Position numbers and translations under genes: made by a program
Shown: piece after piece, positions 8,001 through 15,324 of the stretch
Position numbering within the stretch: the stretch's first letter is position 1
Layout: every line of letters starts with the position of its first letter
Source: JAUXEH01 sp965602945
GTDB taxonomy: Bacteria > Acidobacteriota > Aminicenantia > Aminicenantales > Aminicenantaceae
DNA: 20,125 nt
Direction: 5' to 3'
Assembly: GCA_965602945.1 (NCBI GenBank)
Contig: CBFDBC010000048.1
Location: forward strand, 1-20,125
The notes under the pieces: model-generated
The model's database searches: none
Told to the model about the DNA's origin: nothing
Seen by the model: only the letters and a program-made list of their open reading frames with translations

Positions 8001-9218
8001 GAGTTCCCGGGCCTGGAGTCACTTAAAGTCCGGATCAGGTTCGGAGACCTGATCAAAGAGGCGGCCCTGCCTGTCCTGCCGGCTCTCGAACAGGCGGCCG
8101 CGCCGGCTCGATCCGACGGCGCCCGGGGCGGGACCGTGCCGACGAACACGATCATCTCACCCGAGATGTGCCTCGATATCGTCCGTGATCTGTCCTCGCT
8201 CCCCGGGATCAAGAGTTATATCGCGGGGAACTCCTATGAAGGCCGCGACATCCCGGTGCTGGAGATCTATACGCCGCTCGGCCCATACGTGTCTCTCCCA
8301 CGCCTGGCGGCAGCCAAGCCGACCCTCTACATGAGCGGCCGTCAGCACGCCAACGAGGTCAGCTCCACCAATTACATCCTCCGATTCGCGGAACTGCTGG
8401 CCCGGGATCCCGAGTACAGGTCGTACACCCAGAAGGTGAACTTTGTGCTCCATCCCATGGAAAATCCGGACGGAGCGGCCCTGGCCTTTGAACTTCAGAA
8501 GCTCACGCCCTTCCACAGCCTGCATGCCGGGCGATATTCCTCGCTTGGCATGGACATAGGGTACCAGACAGGCGCCGCCCGGCCTCTCCTGCCCGAAGCC
8601 AAGGTGCGGGCCGGGCTCAACCGGAAATGGCTTCCGGACATCTACCTCAACCTGCACGGCTATCCCTCGCATGAATGGGTACAGCCCTTTTCAGGTTACG
8701 CCCCCTACCTTTTCAGGGATTACTGGATCCCGCGGGGATGGTTCGCCTATTTCAGGGCCCTGTCACTCCCCCTGTATCCCGACCTGGCGGAGGCGGGCCG
8801 GGACCTCAAGGATTACATCATCCGCGGGATGCAGGACAGGCCGGACATCCATGAGTCCAACCGCGGTTTCTACGACCGGTATTTTCGCTGGGCCGCGCGC
8901 TGGCAGCCTCACATGAACTATCTGGAGCTCGACGACGGGGTCAACCTGTACGCGAAACGCCGTTCATCGCGGGAGGAACGCCTGTCCGACCGGAGGCGCA
9001 TCACGTTCGCCGAAGAGACCCCCGAACTCATGGACGAGACCGCACAGGGTGAATGGCTGGAATTCCTGGTCGAGCAGGGACTGACCTACCTGAAGGCCCA
9101 CGCCGATTACCTGATGCAGACCGGATTCGTCCGCGAGCGCATTGAGGAGGAGGACGGAGAGAGGATCCACATCTCGTTCGTCAGGAAGCGCCCGGGCTCT
9201 CGATTAAAGGAGAAGTGA
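5061..9218 (+). CDS. Very large secreted M14-family zinc carboxypeptidase with repeated N-terminal domains
   Basis: The protein has 1385 residues. It starts with a signal peptide (MKKTGLVCWMFLFCMW, cleavage probably near residue 25). The C-terminal catalytic region, about 1030-1300, opens with SYIAGNSYEGRDIPVLEI. It carries the zinc motif HANE (His1096, Glu1099), the third zinc ligand in NLHGYPSHEW (His1199), and a possible catalytic glutamate in YLELDDG (Glu1289), so an active metallocarboxypeptidase is expected in the periplasm or outside the cell. The first two thirds are unusual. Two related segments, about 32-185 and 322-478, each start with an acidic DxDGDxxxD-like loop (43-51; 335-339) followed by a (V/I)LIG strand-turn. 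A second repeated unit lies at about 514-656. I cannot assign these domains. The gene has its own promoter, and its substrate is unknown. Confidence 0.87.
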   Translation: MKKTGLVCWMFLFCMWFSTGTALPAEGIDCLSQVFLTGKGLLDADGDGFADTPALLIMLPDSPNAHETAVAGDLAARLNLESLAVDFACVRQESDSAGPGLQKIPVLIGSRLGRIKELSRLGMLPMESLEEHQGLVRVFEQDGRSGLAIVAGSDRALLQTGRAFFLRWPYLWDIWGRKEGQTYMSVLGDLGALLEQEGIRGVRIHITSALYDFPALESSFDAVKRLRFNTGEIRELAVRVVFADRGAQQAARSLLATLAEQHRRGERSELLSYAGCRRIAFLLEWEGKRERVDLDRMGFPKRMLTPGYKSPSRARVPEKDFDLLGLLSTGAVYADGDRDRIPARINTRMILASDSAAPEVAQLAARLVLPTAGASFPLIYLDSEIEEPKTLDAPILIGKDNTLVKELIRTARLKPLPLETGQAAVQIVPRAFNKSNAVVVYGEDDPSVGKALEYFSRTFPHFTRFEDGAPGLQDIPDTIHELLEGKKGSGEAYLYDQLKKTVETLRDKNLESFEVKLTLSHPDPGLEEEMRDFLKKNIRSEKIELRTIAMDEEKVIFSRSEEFEWEGDQALELLRQHLSDVDGTTGPVSVSLGLSESPAVRSRLKKQVNDLLRELSLPPGEIEVLSSYKQGFFWLKERVLPRLSGLDGLHAVTIRFAAAGDDFTAPKRFYSDPFRWLQELYPVDEFIARETSLALDRITFEAKDDPEPVYEVTAANAEGDVLFHDVFNPRTLLMPYLQALPEWGEVCVTTGWLTIRAGDETVADTDIRSDLERFWSFYQEDVLKEVYAHILKKTGNRPAFDKQPYFKRLFVELWLSEPDYRLGLDEEVVSSLEALHDELYFDTLDFMRGITEIEPPEGDTIPEDSSRYSAPGNILPMFHPSLEGEKGRVEVTFSDWQARTPQMEVSWQEPGRHQNSRKVVFPKFKPKAVRLPALVFDGREGRLDRVYTTIDLGTEKEYLALLDILDGMERLHARNLIPALEFPGLESLKVRIRFGDLIKEAALPVLPALEQAAAPARSDGARGGTVPTNTIISPEMCLDIVRDLSSLPGIKSYIAGNSYEGRDIPVLEIYTPLGPYVSLPRLAAAKPTLYMSGRQHANEVSSTNYILRFAELLARDPEYRSYTQKVNFVLHPMENPDGAALAFELQKLTPFHSLHAGRYSSLGMDIGYQTGAARPLLPEAKVRAGLNRKWLPDIYLNLHGYPSHEWVQPFSGYAPYLFRDYWIPRGWFAYFRALSLPLYPDLAEAGRDLKDYIIRGMQDRPDIHESNRGFYDRYFRWAARWQPHMNYLELDDGVNLYAKRRSSREERLSDRRRITFAEETPELMDETAQGEWLEFLVEQGLTYLKAHADYLMQTGFVRERIEEEDGERIHISFVRKRPGSRLKEK

Positions 9219-9229
9219 CCGCTCAGGAC

Positions 9230-10312
9230 CTATCCGGACAGGTCGTCGAGTGCCTTCTCGAGAAACGTGATCCCCTGTTTGAATTCCTCGGGAACGCCCC
9301 CGAAACCTATGCGGAAATGCCGGGGGGACTCGAAGAACCGGCCGGGAACGACACATGTGGCATATCTCTCCTTGAGAAACTCCGCCAGTCGATCTCCGTC
9401 GAAGCCCGCCTCGATCCGGGGGAAACCAACCACTCCGCCCCGCGGCTCGATCCAGGACAGCCGTTTGTCACTGTGCACAAGATCCTTCAGAAGAGAGAAG
9501 TTGGCTGCGATGCGACCGGCGTGCCGCCTCCGGATAACCTCCAGACGGGAAAAGCACCGGAGGGCCACCTGTTCCCCCAGGAAAACTCCTTCCACGTGCA
9601 TGTGGTCGATGATCTTCCAGACCGTTTCTGCCAGGCCTGCCGGCGCCAGCATCCATCCGCAGCGCAGGCCCCCCAACCCGTAGGCTTTCGTCAGGCTCGA
9701 GATGACGATGATGTTCTCTCCTAGGGGAAAGGCACTCCTCTCCCCCGGTTCTCCCAGGAAATCCAGATAGACCTCATCCACCAGGACATGGGCACCCTGC
9801 GCTTGGGCCGACCGGATGAGGGCCCTCAGTTCGTCACGGCTGAGGCAGGCACCGCTGGGGTTGTGCAGGTTGGTCAGGAGGACCAACCGCGGACGCTTTT
9901 CCAATTCCCGGTGATAGGAATCAAGGTCCACGCCAAACCCGTCTTCAAAGCGGCGTGCAAACCGAATGACCTCGGCCCCCAATGCCGCCGGAACAGAGAG
10001 CATGGGTTCATAGGCCGGTTTCTCGACCAGGACGCGGTCACCGGGATTCAACAGGGCCGCACAAGCCAGGAACAGAGCCTGGGCCGTCCCCTGGGTCGTG
10101 ACCACGTTTTTCGGCCGCGTGCCGTAGCGGGAAGCGATGGCGTTGATCAGCGGTGCATACCCATACTGATTTGGGCCCGAGATCTCCAGCCCGGAAAGGT
10201 CCAGGGAAAGAGAGGATAGGGACACCTTTTCGATATTGCTGGGACACAGGTTGATGCGGCACCCGCTTTGGGTCTTGGTCCATTCCAGATAGCGGATTGA
10301 AGAATAACGCAT
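9230..10312 (-). CDS. PLP-dependent class I/II aminotransferase
   Basis: This is a 360-residue fold-type I pyridoxal-phosphate enzyme that should transfer an amino group between an amino acid and a 2-oxo acid in the cytoplasm. The full set of motifs is present: NQYGY near 48-52, NLHNPSG with Asn151, VLVDEVYLDF with Asp179 and Tyr182, the cofactor lysine Lys209 in SSLTKAYGLGGLRCGW, and substrate-carboxylate Arg334 in HFRIGFG. The length is slightly short for aspartate/tyrosine aminotransferases (about 380-400). The ATG at 10312 has GAGGAG seven bases upstream and a good promoter. It is a single gene, ending 11 bases from the M14 peptidase in convergent orientation. Amino-acid specificity cannot be read from the sequence; histidinol-phosphate aminotransferase-like enzymes are an alternative. 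Confidence 0.88.
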   Translation of the reverse strand: MRYSSIRYLEWTKTQSGCRINLCPSNIEKVSLSSLSLDLSGLEISGPNQYGYAPLINAIASRYGTRPKNVVTTQGTAQALFLACAALLNPGDRVLVEKPAYEPMLSVPAALGAEVIRFARRFEDGFGVDLDSYHRELEKRPRLVLLTNLHNPSGACLSRDELRALIRSAQAQGAHVLVDEVYLDFLGEPGERSAFPLGENIIVISSLTKAYGLGGLRCGWMLAPAGLAETVWKIIDHMHVEGVFLGEQVALRCFSRLEVIRRRHAGRIAANFSLLKDLVHSDKRLSWIEPRGGVVGFPRIEAGFDGDRLAEFLKERYATCVVPGRFFESPRHFRIGFGGVPEEFKQGITFLEKALDDLSG

Positions 10313-10346
10313 CGGATCTCTCCTCGAGGTCGATTCCTTGCCCGCC

Positions 10347-10375
10347 AGTGTATGCGGTTTGCCGGTTTATTTCAA
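10347..10375 (-). promoter_or_regulatory. Sigma70-type promoter for the aminotransferase gene
   Basis: On the minus strand TTGAAA (10375-10370) and TACACT (10352-10347) are 17 bases apart, matching the consensus at 5 and 4 of 6 positions. Predicted initiation near 10340 gives a leader of about 28 bases that contains the GAGGAG ribosome-binding site. Confidence 0.6.
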
Positions 10376-10383
10376 CACGCCCG

Positions 10384-10402
10384 ACTTTCTCCCGCCGAAA
10401 GT
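10384..10402. promoter_or_regulatory. Inverted repeat upstream of the aminotransferase promoter
   Basis: ACTTTC (10384-10389) and GAAAGT (10397-10402) form a perfect six-base dyad with a seven-base spacer. It sits about nine bases beyond the -35 box of the aminotransferase promoter, a position suited to an activator or a shared operator. A short dyad can arise by chance, so support is weak. Confidence 0.25.
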
Positions 10403-10481
10403 GGATTATTCACGAGCCGAGGTCCCCGCCAACAAATATTCTTTGAGTGAAAGTGTCGGCAGCTTCTAAGAATAAAATCGG

Positions 10482-10510
10482 TTTACTCCACATGAGGAAA
10501 AGTTTAAAAT
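10482..10510 (+). promoter_or_regulatory. Possible promoter for the LolA-like / M48 gene pair
   Basis: TTTACT (10482-10487) and TAAAAT (10505-10510) are 17 bases apart, with 4 and 5 of 6 consensus matches. Initiation would fall near 10517, directly before the AGGAGG ribosome-binding site at 10518-10523, leaving almost no leader. That makes it doubtful, although no better match is visible in this gap. Confidence 0.35.
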
Positions 10511-10528
10511 ACGTGCCAGGAGGACCTC

Positions 10529-11275
10529 ATGAAACGAAGACTTGCCTTTTCTGTTGTCTGTTTATTCTCTCTGGGACTGATCGCCACATCCGACGCCGGG
10601 CTCTTTGCTCAAGATGCCAAGGCCATGCAGGTGCTGGAAAAGATGGTCGAAGCCATGGGCGGCCGCAGCGCCATGCAGGCCGTCAAGGACATGACGGCCG
10701 CAGGTACCATGGAAATGCCGTCCATGGGGATGGAAGGCTCCGCCACCCTCTACACCAAAAAGGAAAACATGTTCCGCATGGACATCGAGATCATGGGCAT
10801 GAGCATCACCTCGGCCTTCGATGGGGAGGCAGGCTGGATGATCAACCCTCAGACCGGAGCCGTAGAGGATCTTCCCGGCGAGCAGCTGGAAGATATGAAG
10901 CGGCAGGCCATCGGTGATTCCGCCTACCTCGATCCAGAAAAGTACGGCATCGTCTACACGTCCAAGGGGCAGGAAAAGCTCGAGGACAAGGACTACGACG
11001 TCCTGCTGATGACCTACGCCGACGGGTACGAAGTCACTTTGCACATCGATAGCAAGACCCATCTGCTCTACAAGAGCCTGGCCATCGCCCCCAATCCGAT
11101 GACCGGGGTGGAAGGCGAAATCGAGATCATCTCCACCGATTACCAGAAGCACGACGGCATGATGGTGGCCCACTCCATCACGCAGTTCACGGACGGTGAA
11201 GAGTTTATGATCATCACAATGGACGAGATTAAGTTCGACACCGGGCTGGACGACGCCTTCTTCAAGAAGGAATGA
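10529..11275 (+). CDS. Secreted LolA/LppX-like protein of unknown ligand
   Basis: This 248-residue protein has an N-terminal signal peptide (MKRRLAFSVVCLFSLGLIAT, cleavage likely near LFAQ, residue 28). The mature part begins with VLEKMVEAMGGRSAMQAVKD and continues through alternating beta strands with FDGEAGWMINPQTG, a LEDKDYDVLLMTYADG strand pair and a final DDAFF. This pattern is seen in outer-membrane lipoprotein-sorting (LolA/LppX) relatives, which bind a lipid or lipoprotein in a half-barrel. Acidobacterial genomes often carry such domains beside peptidases. The ATG has AGGAGG five bases upstream. Its last four bases overlap the next gene (ATGA), so the two are co-translated. There is no lipobox, so it should be soluble in the periplasm. 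The family assignment rests on pattern, not a strong motif. Confidence 0.65.
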   Translation: MKRRLAFSVVCLFSLGLIATSDAGLFAQDAKAMQVLEKMVEAMGGRSAMQAVKDMTAAGTMEMPSMGMEGSATLYTKKENMFRMDIEIMGMSITSAFDGEAGWMINPQTGAVEDLPGEQLEDMKRQAIGDSAYLDPEKYGIVYTSKGQEKLEDKDYDVLLMTYADGYEVTLHIDSKTHLLYKSLAIAPNPMTGVEGEIEIISTDYQKHDGMMVAHSITQFTDGEEFMIITMDEIKFDTGLDDAFFKKE

Positions 11276-12717
11276 GCGACACACGTTTACGCAACCATTT
11301 CACCATCCTGGCCGGCTGTGTGCTCCTGCTGCTGCTCCAGGCTTGTGCGGTCAATCCCGTCACCGGACGGCGTCAGCTCATGCTCTACTCCGAGCAGGAC
11401 GAGATCGCCATGGGCAAACAGACCCATGAGCAGATCCAGCAGCAGTATGGGTTCTACAACGATCCCCAGCTCAACGCCTATGTGATCCGGATCGGGGAAA
11501 CCATGACGGGCCAGTCCCACAGGCCCCACCTCGAGTATCACTTCGCGATCCTGGATTCGCCGGTGGTCAACGCCTTTGCCGCCCCTGGGGGGTACATCTA
11601 TGTGACCCGGGGAATCATGGCGATGATGAACTCCGAGGCGGAGCTGGCCGTGGTCCTGGGACACGAGCTGGGTCATGTCACTGCCCGGCACAGCATGAGC
11701 CGCCTCAGCAATGCGGTGCTGGCCTCAGCAGGGCTGGCCGTAGGGAGCGTTCTGAGTGAGACCTTCGCGGGGCTGGCCGGCCTGGCAGGCACGGGCGTGC
11801 AGCTGCTTTTCCTTCAGTACAGCCGCGACGACGAGAGGGAGGCCGATTCATTGGGTGTCGAATACGCCCGAAACGGTAAATACAATCCCGCCAAGATGAT
11901 CGACTTCTTCGCAACACTGGAGAAAATGGGGGATCTTTCCGGGGGGCAGGCCCTCCCGGGATTCCTGTCCACTCATCCCCTGACCGACGAACGCATCGAG
12001 AACACCCGGGCTATGATCACGGAAGAGGACCAGAAACTGAACATTCGCACCAGCGAATACTTCAAGCGTATCCAGGGCATGGTCTACGGAAGCGATCCGC
12101 GCCAGGGATACGTAGAGGGAGAGGCGTTCTACCACCCGGACCTCAGGTTCGCCTTCACGATCCCCGGGGGATGGAAAGTCCAGAACCTGCCCGCACAGGT
12201 GATAATGATCTCGCCCAAAGAAGACGCCGGCATCATCCTCCAGGCAGAACAGAGCACACAGGATCCGGCCGCCTATGCGGCGGGGAAGGCCAAGGATTAC
12301 GAGGGAGCGAGCCTGCGCGGGGAACAGAAGCGAAACATCAGCGGGTTGGCGGCCTATCAGCAGATCTGGGACGGCGCCCAGGAGGACGGAACCAAGCTGC
12401 GCCTGCACGTGACCTACATCCGGTATGCCTCACACATCTACACCTTCATGGGGCTGTCGCGCGTTCAGGAGTACGATGCCTATGCGCTCGCATTCGGGGC
12501 TACGGCCTCTTCCTTCCGCAGGCTCACCGACCGGAGGTACATCGACCGGAAACCCACACGGATCAGGATGATCACCGCCGACGGACGGCAGACCCTGCAG
12601 GCCATATTTCAGCGGGAAGGGCTGCCCAAGGAGCTGTGGCCGCGCTTCGCCATCATCAATGCCGGTGAGTTGGATCAGGTCCCGGAACGCGGACGCACCG
12701 TCAAGGTCATCCGTTAG
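11272..12717 (+). CDS. M48-family zinc metalloprotease lipoprotein (BepA/LoiP-like)
   Basis: This 481-residue protease is anchored by a lipobox (LLLQAC, Cys25) after a signal sequence, and therefore probably sits in the outer membrane facing the periplasm. The mature N-terminus CAVNPVTGRRQLMLYSEQDE is typical of the M48C/Oma1-like group. The zinc motif HELGH places His131, Glu132 and His135; the third ligand is Glu188 in SRDDEREAD. The C-terminal half (about 285-481) is a less conserved region with FTIPGGWKVQNLP and the closing IIN..ELDQVP block common in YfgC-type relatives. BepA-like enzymes degrade or assist misassembled outer-membrane proteins. Translation is coupled to the LolA-like gene. 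The stop codon overlaps that of the convergent dehydrogenase gene. Its exact substrate is unknown. Confidence 0.9.
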   Translation: MSDTRLRNHFTILAGCVLLLLLQACAVNPVTGRRQLMLYSEQDEIAMGKQTHEQIQQQYGFYNDPQLNAYVIRIGETMTGQSHRPHLEYHFAILDSPVVNAFAAPGGYIYVTRGIMAMMNSEAELAVVLGHELGHVTARHSMSRLSNAVLASAGLAVGSVLSETFAGLAGLAGTGVQLLFLQYSRDDEREADSLGVEYARNGKYNPAKMIDFFATLEKMGDLSGGQALPGFLSTHPLTDERIENTRAMITEEDQKLNIRTSEYFKRIQGMVYGSDPRQGYVEGEAFYHPDLRFAFTIPGGWKVQNLPAQVIMISPKEDAGIILQAEQSTQDPAAYAAGKAKDYEGASLRGEQKRNISGLAAYQQIWDGAQEDGTKLRLHVTYIRYASHIYTFMGLSRVQEYDAYALAFGATASSFRRLTDRRYIDRKPTRIRMITADGRQTLQAIFQREGLPKELWPRFAIINAGELDQVPERGRTVKVIR

Positions 12718-13628
12718 GTTTCGATCTCTGCGAGGACCTTGTGGGCCAGCCTCAGGGCCCGCAGCCCCTCGGCACCGCTGACTTTGCGTGTCTTTCCGTC
12801 TCCGATGCACTGGATGAAGTTCTGCAGTTCCTTTTTGAGCGGTTCCTCTTTCGTGATCTTCAGGTCCTTGATGTCGGTCTGCCGGCCGTTGAGAGGAAAT
12901 ACCTTGACGGCCTGGTCGATGTAGTCGATGGAATAATAGGCTGTGGGCTCGAAGATCCTCAGGTTCCTCACCTTGCCCTGGTGGACCCGGCTGGCTGTCA
13001 GGGTGGCCACACACCCGGACTCGAACTCCAAACGGGCATTGGCGATATCGAATTTTTCCGAAAGCACGTGGATGCCGGATGAACGGATGACCTTGACATC
13101 GTCCTTGATCAGGTCGAGGATGATATCCAGGTCATGGATCATCAGGTCCAGCACGACGTTGGTGTCAAGCGAACGGGCCGAGAATGAACCCAGACGCTGC
13201 ACCTCGATGAACTTGGGCTCTGAGATCAGGTCCTGCAGCGCCTCCACGGCCGGATTGAACCGCTCCAAGTGGCCGACCTGGAGGACGAGCTGGTTCTTCT
13301 TGGCCAGGTCGACCAGTTCCTCCGCCTGTTCCACGGTATCGGTCATGGGTTTTTCCACCAGCACCGCTTTCCCCTCCTTGAGCAGTTTTTCCGTGATGCT
13401 GTAGTGCTCCGAAGTCGGGGCGGCCACGATGGCTGCATCTATCTCGTCCAGCATATCTACAAAATTCTGGTAGTAGGACACACCGTGGCGGTTGCCGATG
13501 ATCATGGATTTTTTCAGGTCGATGTCGGCCACGCCCTTCAATTCCGCCCCCTCCAGGTAGGAAAGGATGCGGGCGTGCTGTGTGCCCAGGTATCCAACAC
13601 CGATGATTCCGATCCGGACTTTATCCAT
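12714..13628 (-). CDS. Gfo/Idh/MocA-family NAD(P)-dependent sugar dehydrogenase, possibly GnnA-like
   Basis: This 304-residue cytoplasmic oxidoreductase has an N-terminal Rossmann fold (IGIIGVGYLG, residues 6-15), the EKP motif at 92-94 that carries the catalytic-site lysine, VGHLERFNPAV at about 118-128, and a catalytic histidine in DLMIHDLD (His165). Family members oxidise or reduce sugars, often nucleotide sugars. Its place right after lpxA-lpxI suggests action on UDP-GlcNAc or another lipid A/LPS precursor. GnnA, a family member that makes UDP-3-keto-GlcNAc for amide-linked lipid A, is a candidate. No GnnB-type DegT aminotransferase lies in this window. It is preceded by an extended -10 box, so it may have its own promoter within the cluster. 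It ends in a four-base overlap with the convergent M48 gene. Confidence 0.9.
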   Translation of the reverse strand: MDKVRIGIIGVGYLGTQHARILSYLEGAELKGVADIDLKKSMIIGNRHGVSYYQNFVDMLDEIDAAIVAAPTSEHYSITEKLLKEGKAVLVEKPMTDTVEQAEELVDLAKKNQLVLQVGHLERFNPAVEALQDLISEPKFIEVQRLGSFSARSLDTNVVLDLMIHDLDIILDLIKDDVKVIRSSGIHVLSEKFDIANARLEFESGCVATLTASRVHQGKVRNLRIFEPTAYYSIDYIDQAVKVFPLNGRQTDIKDLKITKEEPLKKELQNFIQCIGDGKTRKVSGAEGLRALRLAHKVLAEIET

Positions 13629-13669
13629 CTAGCTACTGACCTCTGATAATTTTATCCACATGGAGGGCT

Positions 13670-13678
13670 ATTATACCA
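13670..13678 (-). promoter_or_regulatory. Extended -10 promoter element upstream of the Gfo/Idh/MocA gene
   Basis: The minus strand reads TGGTATAAT, a perfect -10 hexamer with the TGn extension, in the 86-base gap after lpxI. No good -35 lies 16-18 bases upstream, as is common for extended -10 promoters. Predicted initiation near 13663 leaves a leader of about 35 bases containing AGAGGT. Confidence 0.5.
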
Positions 13679-13714
13679 CAATCCGTTTAAATCCAAAGGG
13701 CTAAACAATTCCTA

Positions 13715-14521
13715 TCATGTCCGGGCCAGCACAACGATCCCGTGCCTGTCGGCGAGAGCCAGGGCAGGCTCTCTCTGAAAAAACGGCATTTTTTCGGCCT
13801 CGAAACACAGAGCCCTTCCCCCCGCCTCCACCAGGCTGGTTACCGTGTTCAGCCCCACTGCCGGAAGGTCGATACGGGGGTCCTGCCGGGTGCGGACCAG
13901 CTTGATGGCCACAAAATCCCGTCCCGCCAGCTCTCCCCCTCTCCGGATGGCGGCGTCTGTTCCTTCCACACCTTCGACCGCCACTACGGACCTGTCCTTG
14001 ACCACGATGCACTGACCCACATCCGCGTCGGCCAGCTGCCGCGCCCGCTCCCATCCCCACTCGATATCCGCCTGGACGCCGGCCTTGGGCCTGGTGCGGG
14101 ATAACAGGCCTGCCGGACACATGGCTGCGGCCAGGAAAGGCTCGGGAGAGACGAAGCGGATCCCCTTCCGGGCGAAAAAGTCCATGGCCGCCCGGATGAC
14201 CGCCTCAGCGCTGCGATCCCGCCCCCTGTCCAGCATGCGCAGCAGGGCCGCCCCCAGTTTTTTCTCCTGATAGAGGCGCCGGGGATCGACCTTTCCCGCA
14301 AACACCGCGTCCGTGATCCCATGGATTTTAAAGAAACGTGCGATATCTGAAATCTCGCTCACGCCGAACCAGGCCAGCGTGCCGCCCTGTCCTTCAAGGG
14401 ACGGGTCCGCCTCTTCCCGGATGGCAGCGGTCACGCAACAAAAACCCTGGTCCAGAGCCTGTGCCCGAATGAGCGCGGGAGATTCCCCGGAACCGGCGAT
14501 CAGGCCAATTCTTTTTTCCAT
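13715..14521 (-). CDS. lpxI: UDP-2,3-diacylglucosamine diphosphatase LpxI
   Basis: LpxI hydrolyses UDP-2,3-diacylglucosamine to 2,3-diacylglucosamine-1-phosphate (lipid X) and UMP, the fourth step of lipid A synthesis, replacing the unrelated LpxH of E. coli. The 268-residue length matches the Caulobacter enzyme. Recognisable features are the N-terminal GLIAGSGESP, DAVFAGKVDP near 71-80, VAVEGVEGTDAAIRRGGEL at about 180-198, and RQDPRIDLPAVGLNTV. The last contains Asp218, which I equate with the essential Asp225 of the Caulobacter protein. The start overlaps the 3' end of lpxA by 22 bases and has no clear ribosome-binding site, so coupled translation is likely. It sits directly after lpxA in the envelope cluster. 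Confidence 0.93.
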   Translation of the reverse strand: MEKRIGLIAGSGESPALIRAQALDQGFCCVTAAIREEADPSLEGQGGTLAWFGVSEISDIARFFKIHGITDAVFAGKVDPRRLYQEKKLGAALLRMLDRGRDRSAEAVIRAAMDFFARKGIRFVSPEPFLAAAMCPAGLLSRTRPKAGVQADIEWGWERARQLADADVGQCIVVKDRSVVAVEGVEGTDAAIRRGGELAGRDFVAIKLVRTRQDPRIDLPAVGLNTVTSLVEAGGRALCFEAEKMPFFQREPALALADRHGIVVLART

Positions 14522-15324
14522 TCGTCGGATGGTTTTTTCACGATCCCCCGTTTGGAGGATCGGATAAAGGAAAGGATCTCATCCCGGTCTTCTCCGGGGG
14601 GAAATTCCTTTTCGATTCGCTCAACCGCCTGGGCAGTGTTCAGGTCGGAAAAAAAGATGAGCTGGAACATATCCTTAATGGTCTTGATCCTATCGCGTGC
14701 GAACCCAAGGCGGCGCAGCCCGATGGCATTGGTCCCATAGATGAGCGGGGGGCGGCCGCCCGCCACCTTGCTGAACGGAAGGATGTCCTGAGTGATGACG
14801 GAATGTCCGCCGATGTAGGAATACGTTCCGATCCGGCAGAACTGATGAACACCTGTGAAGCCGCTGATCTGCGCATGATCATCGATGCGGCAGTGCCCGG
14901 CCAGGGTCACTCCGTTTATGAAGACGATCCGGCTGCCCACCTGACAGTCGTGGGCTATGTGCGAATAGGCCATGAAATAATTGTCATTTCCGATCCGTGT
15001 GACCTGCGCGTCCTTGGGGGTTCCCCGGTTAATGGTCATGAACTCACGGAAGACGTTGCGGTCGCCGATCTCAACCCGGGTTTCTTCCTGCTGATAACCG
15101 ACATCCTGAGGTTCGGTGCCCACGGCGGAATACGGAAAAAACCGGCAGTCTTCCCCCACCGCAGTGTGCCCCGTTATAAACACATGGGCATCCAGCCGCG
15201 TGTTATTTCCCAGGGAAACAAACTCGTCGATCACACATCCCGGTCCGATATGGACGCCGTGATCCAGCCGGGCCCGGGGATGGACCACAGCCGACGGATG
15301 GATCCGTGTCTCAGGCTTCTCCAT
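14500..15324 (-). CDS. lpxA: UDP-N-acetylglucosamine acyltransferase LpxA
   Basis: LpxA transfers a 3-hydroxyacyl chain from acyl-ACP to UDP-GlcNAc (or UDP-GlcNAc3N where that exists), the first step of lipid A synthesis. The 274-residue protein is a left-handed beta-helix of hexapeptide repeats. The catalytic histidine lies in SHIAHDCQVG. With the ATG at 15324 it becomes residue 125, the same number as in E. coli; this supports that start over a TTG four codons upstream, and GAGGAA precedes the ATG. TINRGT and the C-terminal helical domain (GLRRLGFARDRIKTIKDMF) are also present. It overlaps fabZ by 14 bases and lpxI by 22. Acyl-chain length and donor preference cannot be judged here. Confidence 0.96.
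   Translation of the reverse strand: MEKPETRIHPSAVVHPRARLDHGVHIGPGCVIDEFVSLGNNTRLDAHVFITGHTAVGEDCRFFPYSAVGTEPQDVGYQQEETRVEIGDRNVFREFMTINRGTPKDAQVTRIGNDNYFMAYSHIAHDCQVGSRIVFINGVTLAGHCRIDDHAQISGFTGVHQFCRIGTYSYIGGHSVITQDILPFSKVAGGRPPLIYGTNAIGLRRLGFARDRIKTIKDMFQLIFFSDLNTAQAVERIEKEFPPGEDRDEILSFIRSSKRGIVKKPSDEWKKELA

Noticed and set aside
9226..9243. GACCT...AGGTC near-palindrome between the M14 and aminotransferase genes as a shared terminator
   Set aside because: The stem is only five pairs, no T-run follows on either strand, and most of it lies in the aminotransferase coding end.
9230..10312. The aminotransferase as the GnnB partner of the Gfo/Idh/MocA dehydrogenase
   Set aside because: GnnB belongs to the DegT/DnrJ group. 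This enzyme has class I/II motifs (NLHNPSG, SSLTKAYGLGGLRCGW), its own promoter, and lies apart from the lipid A genes.
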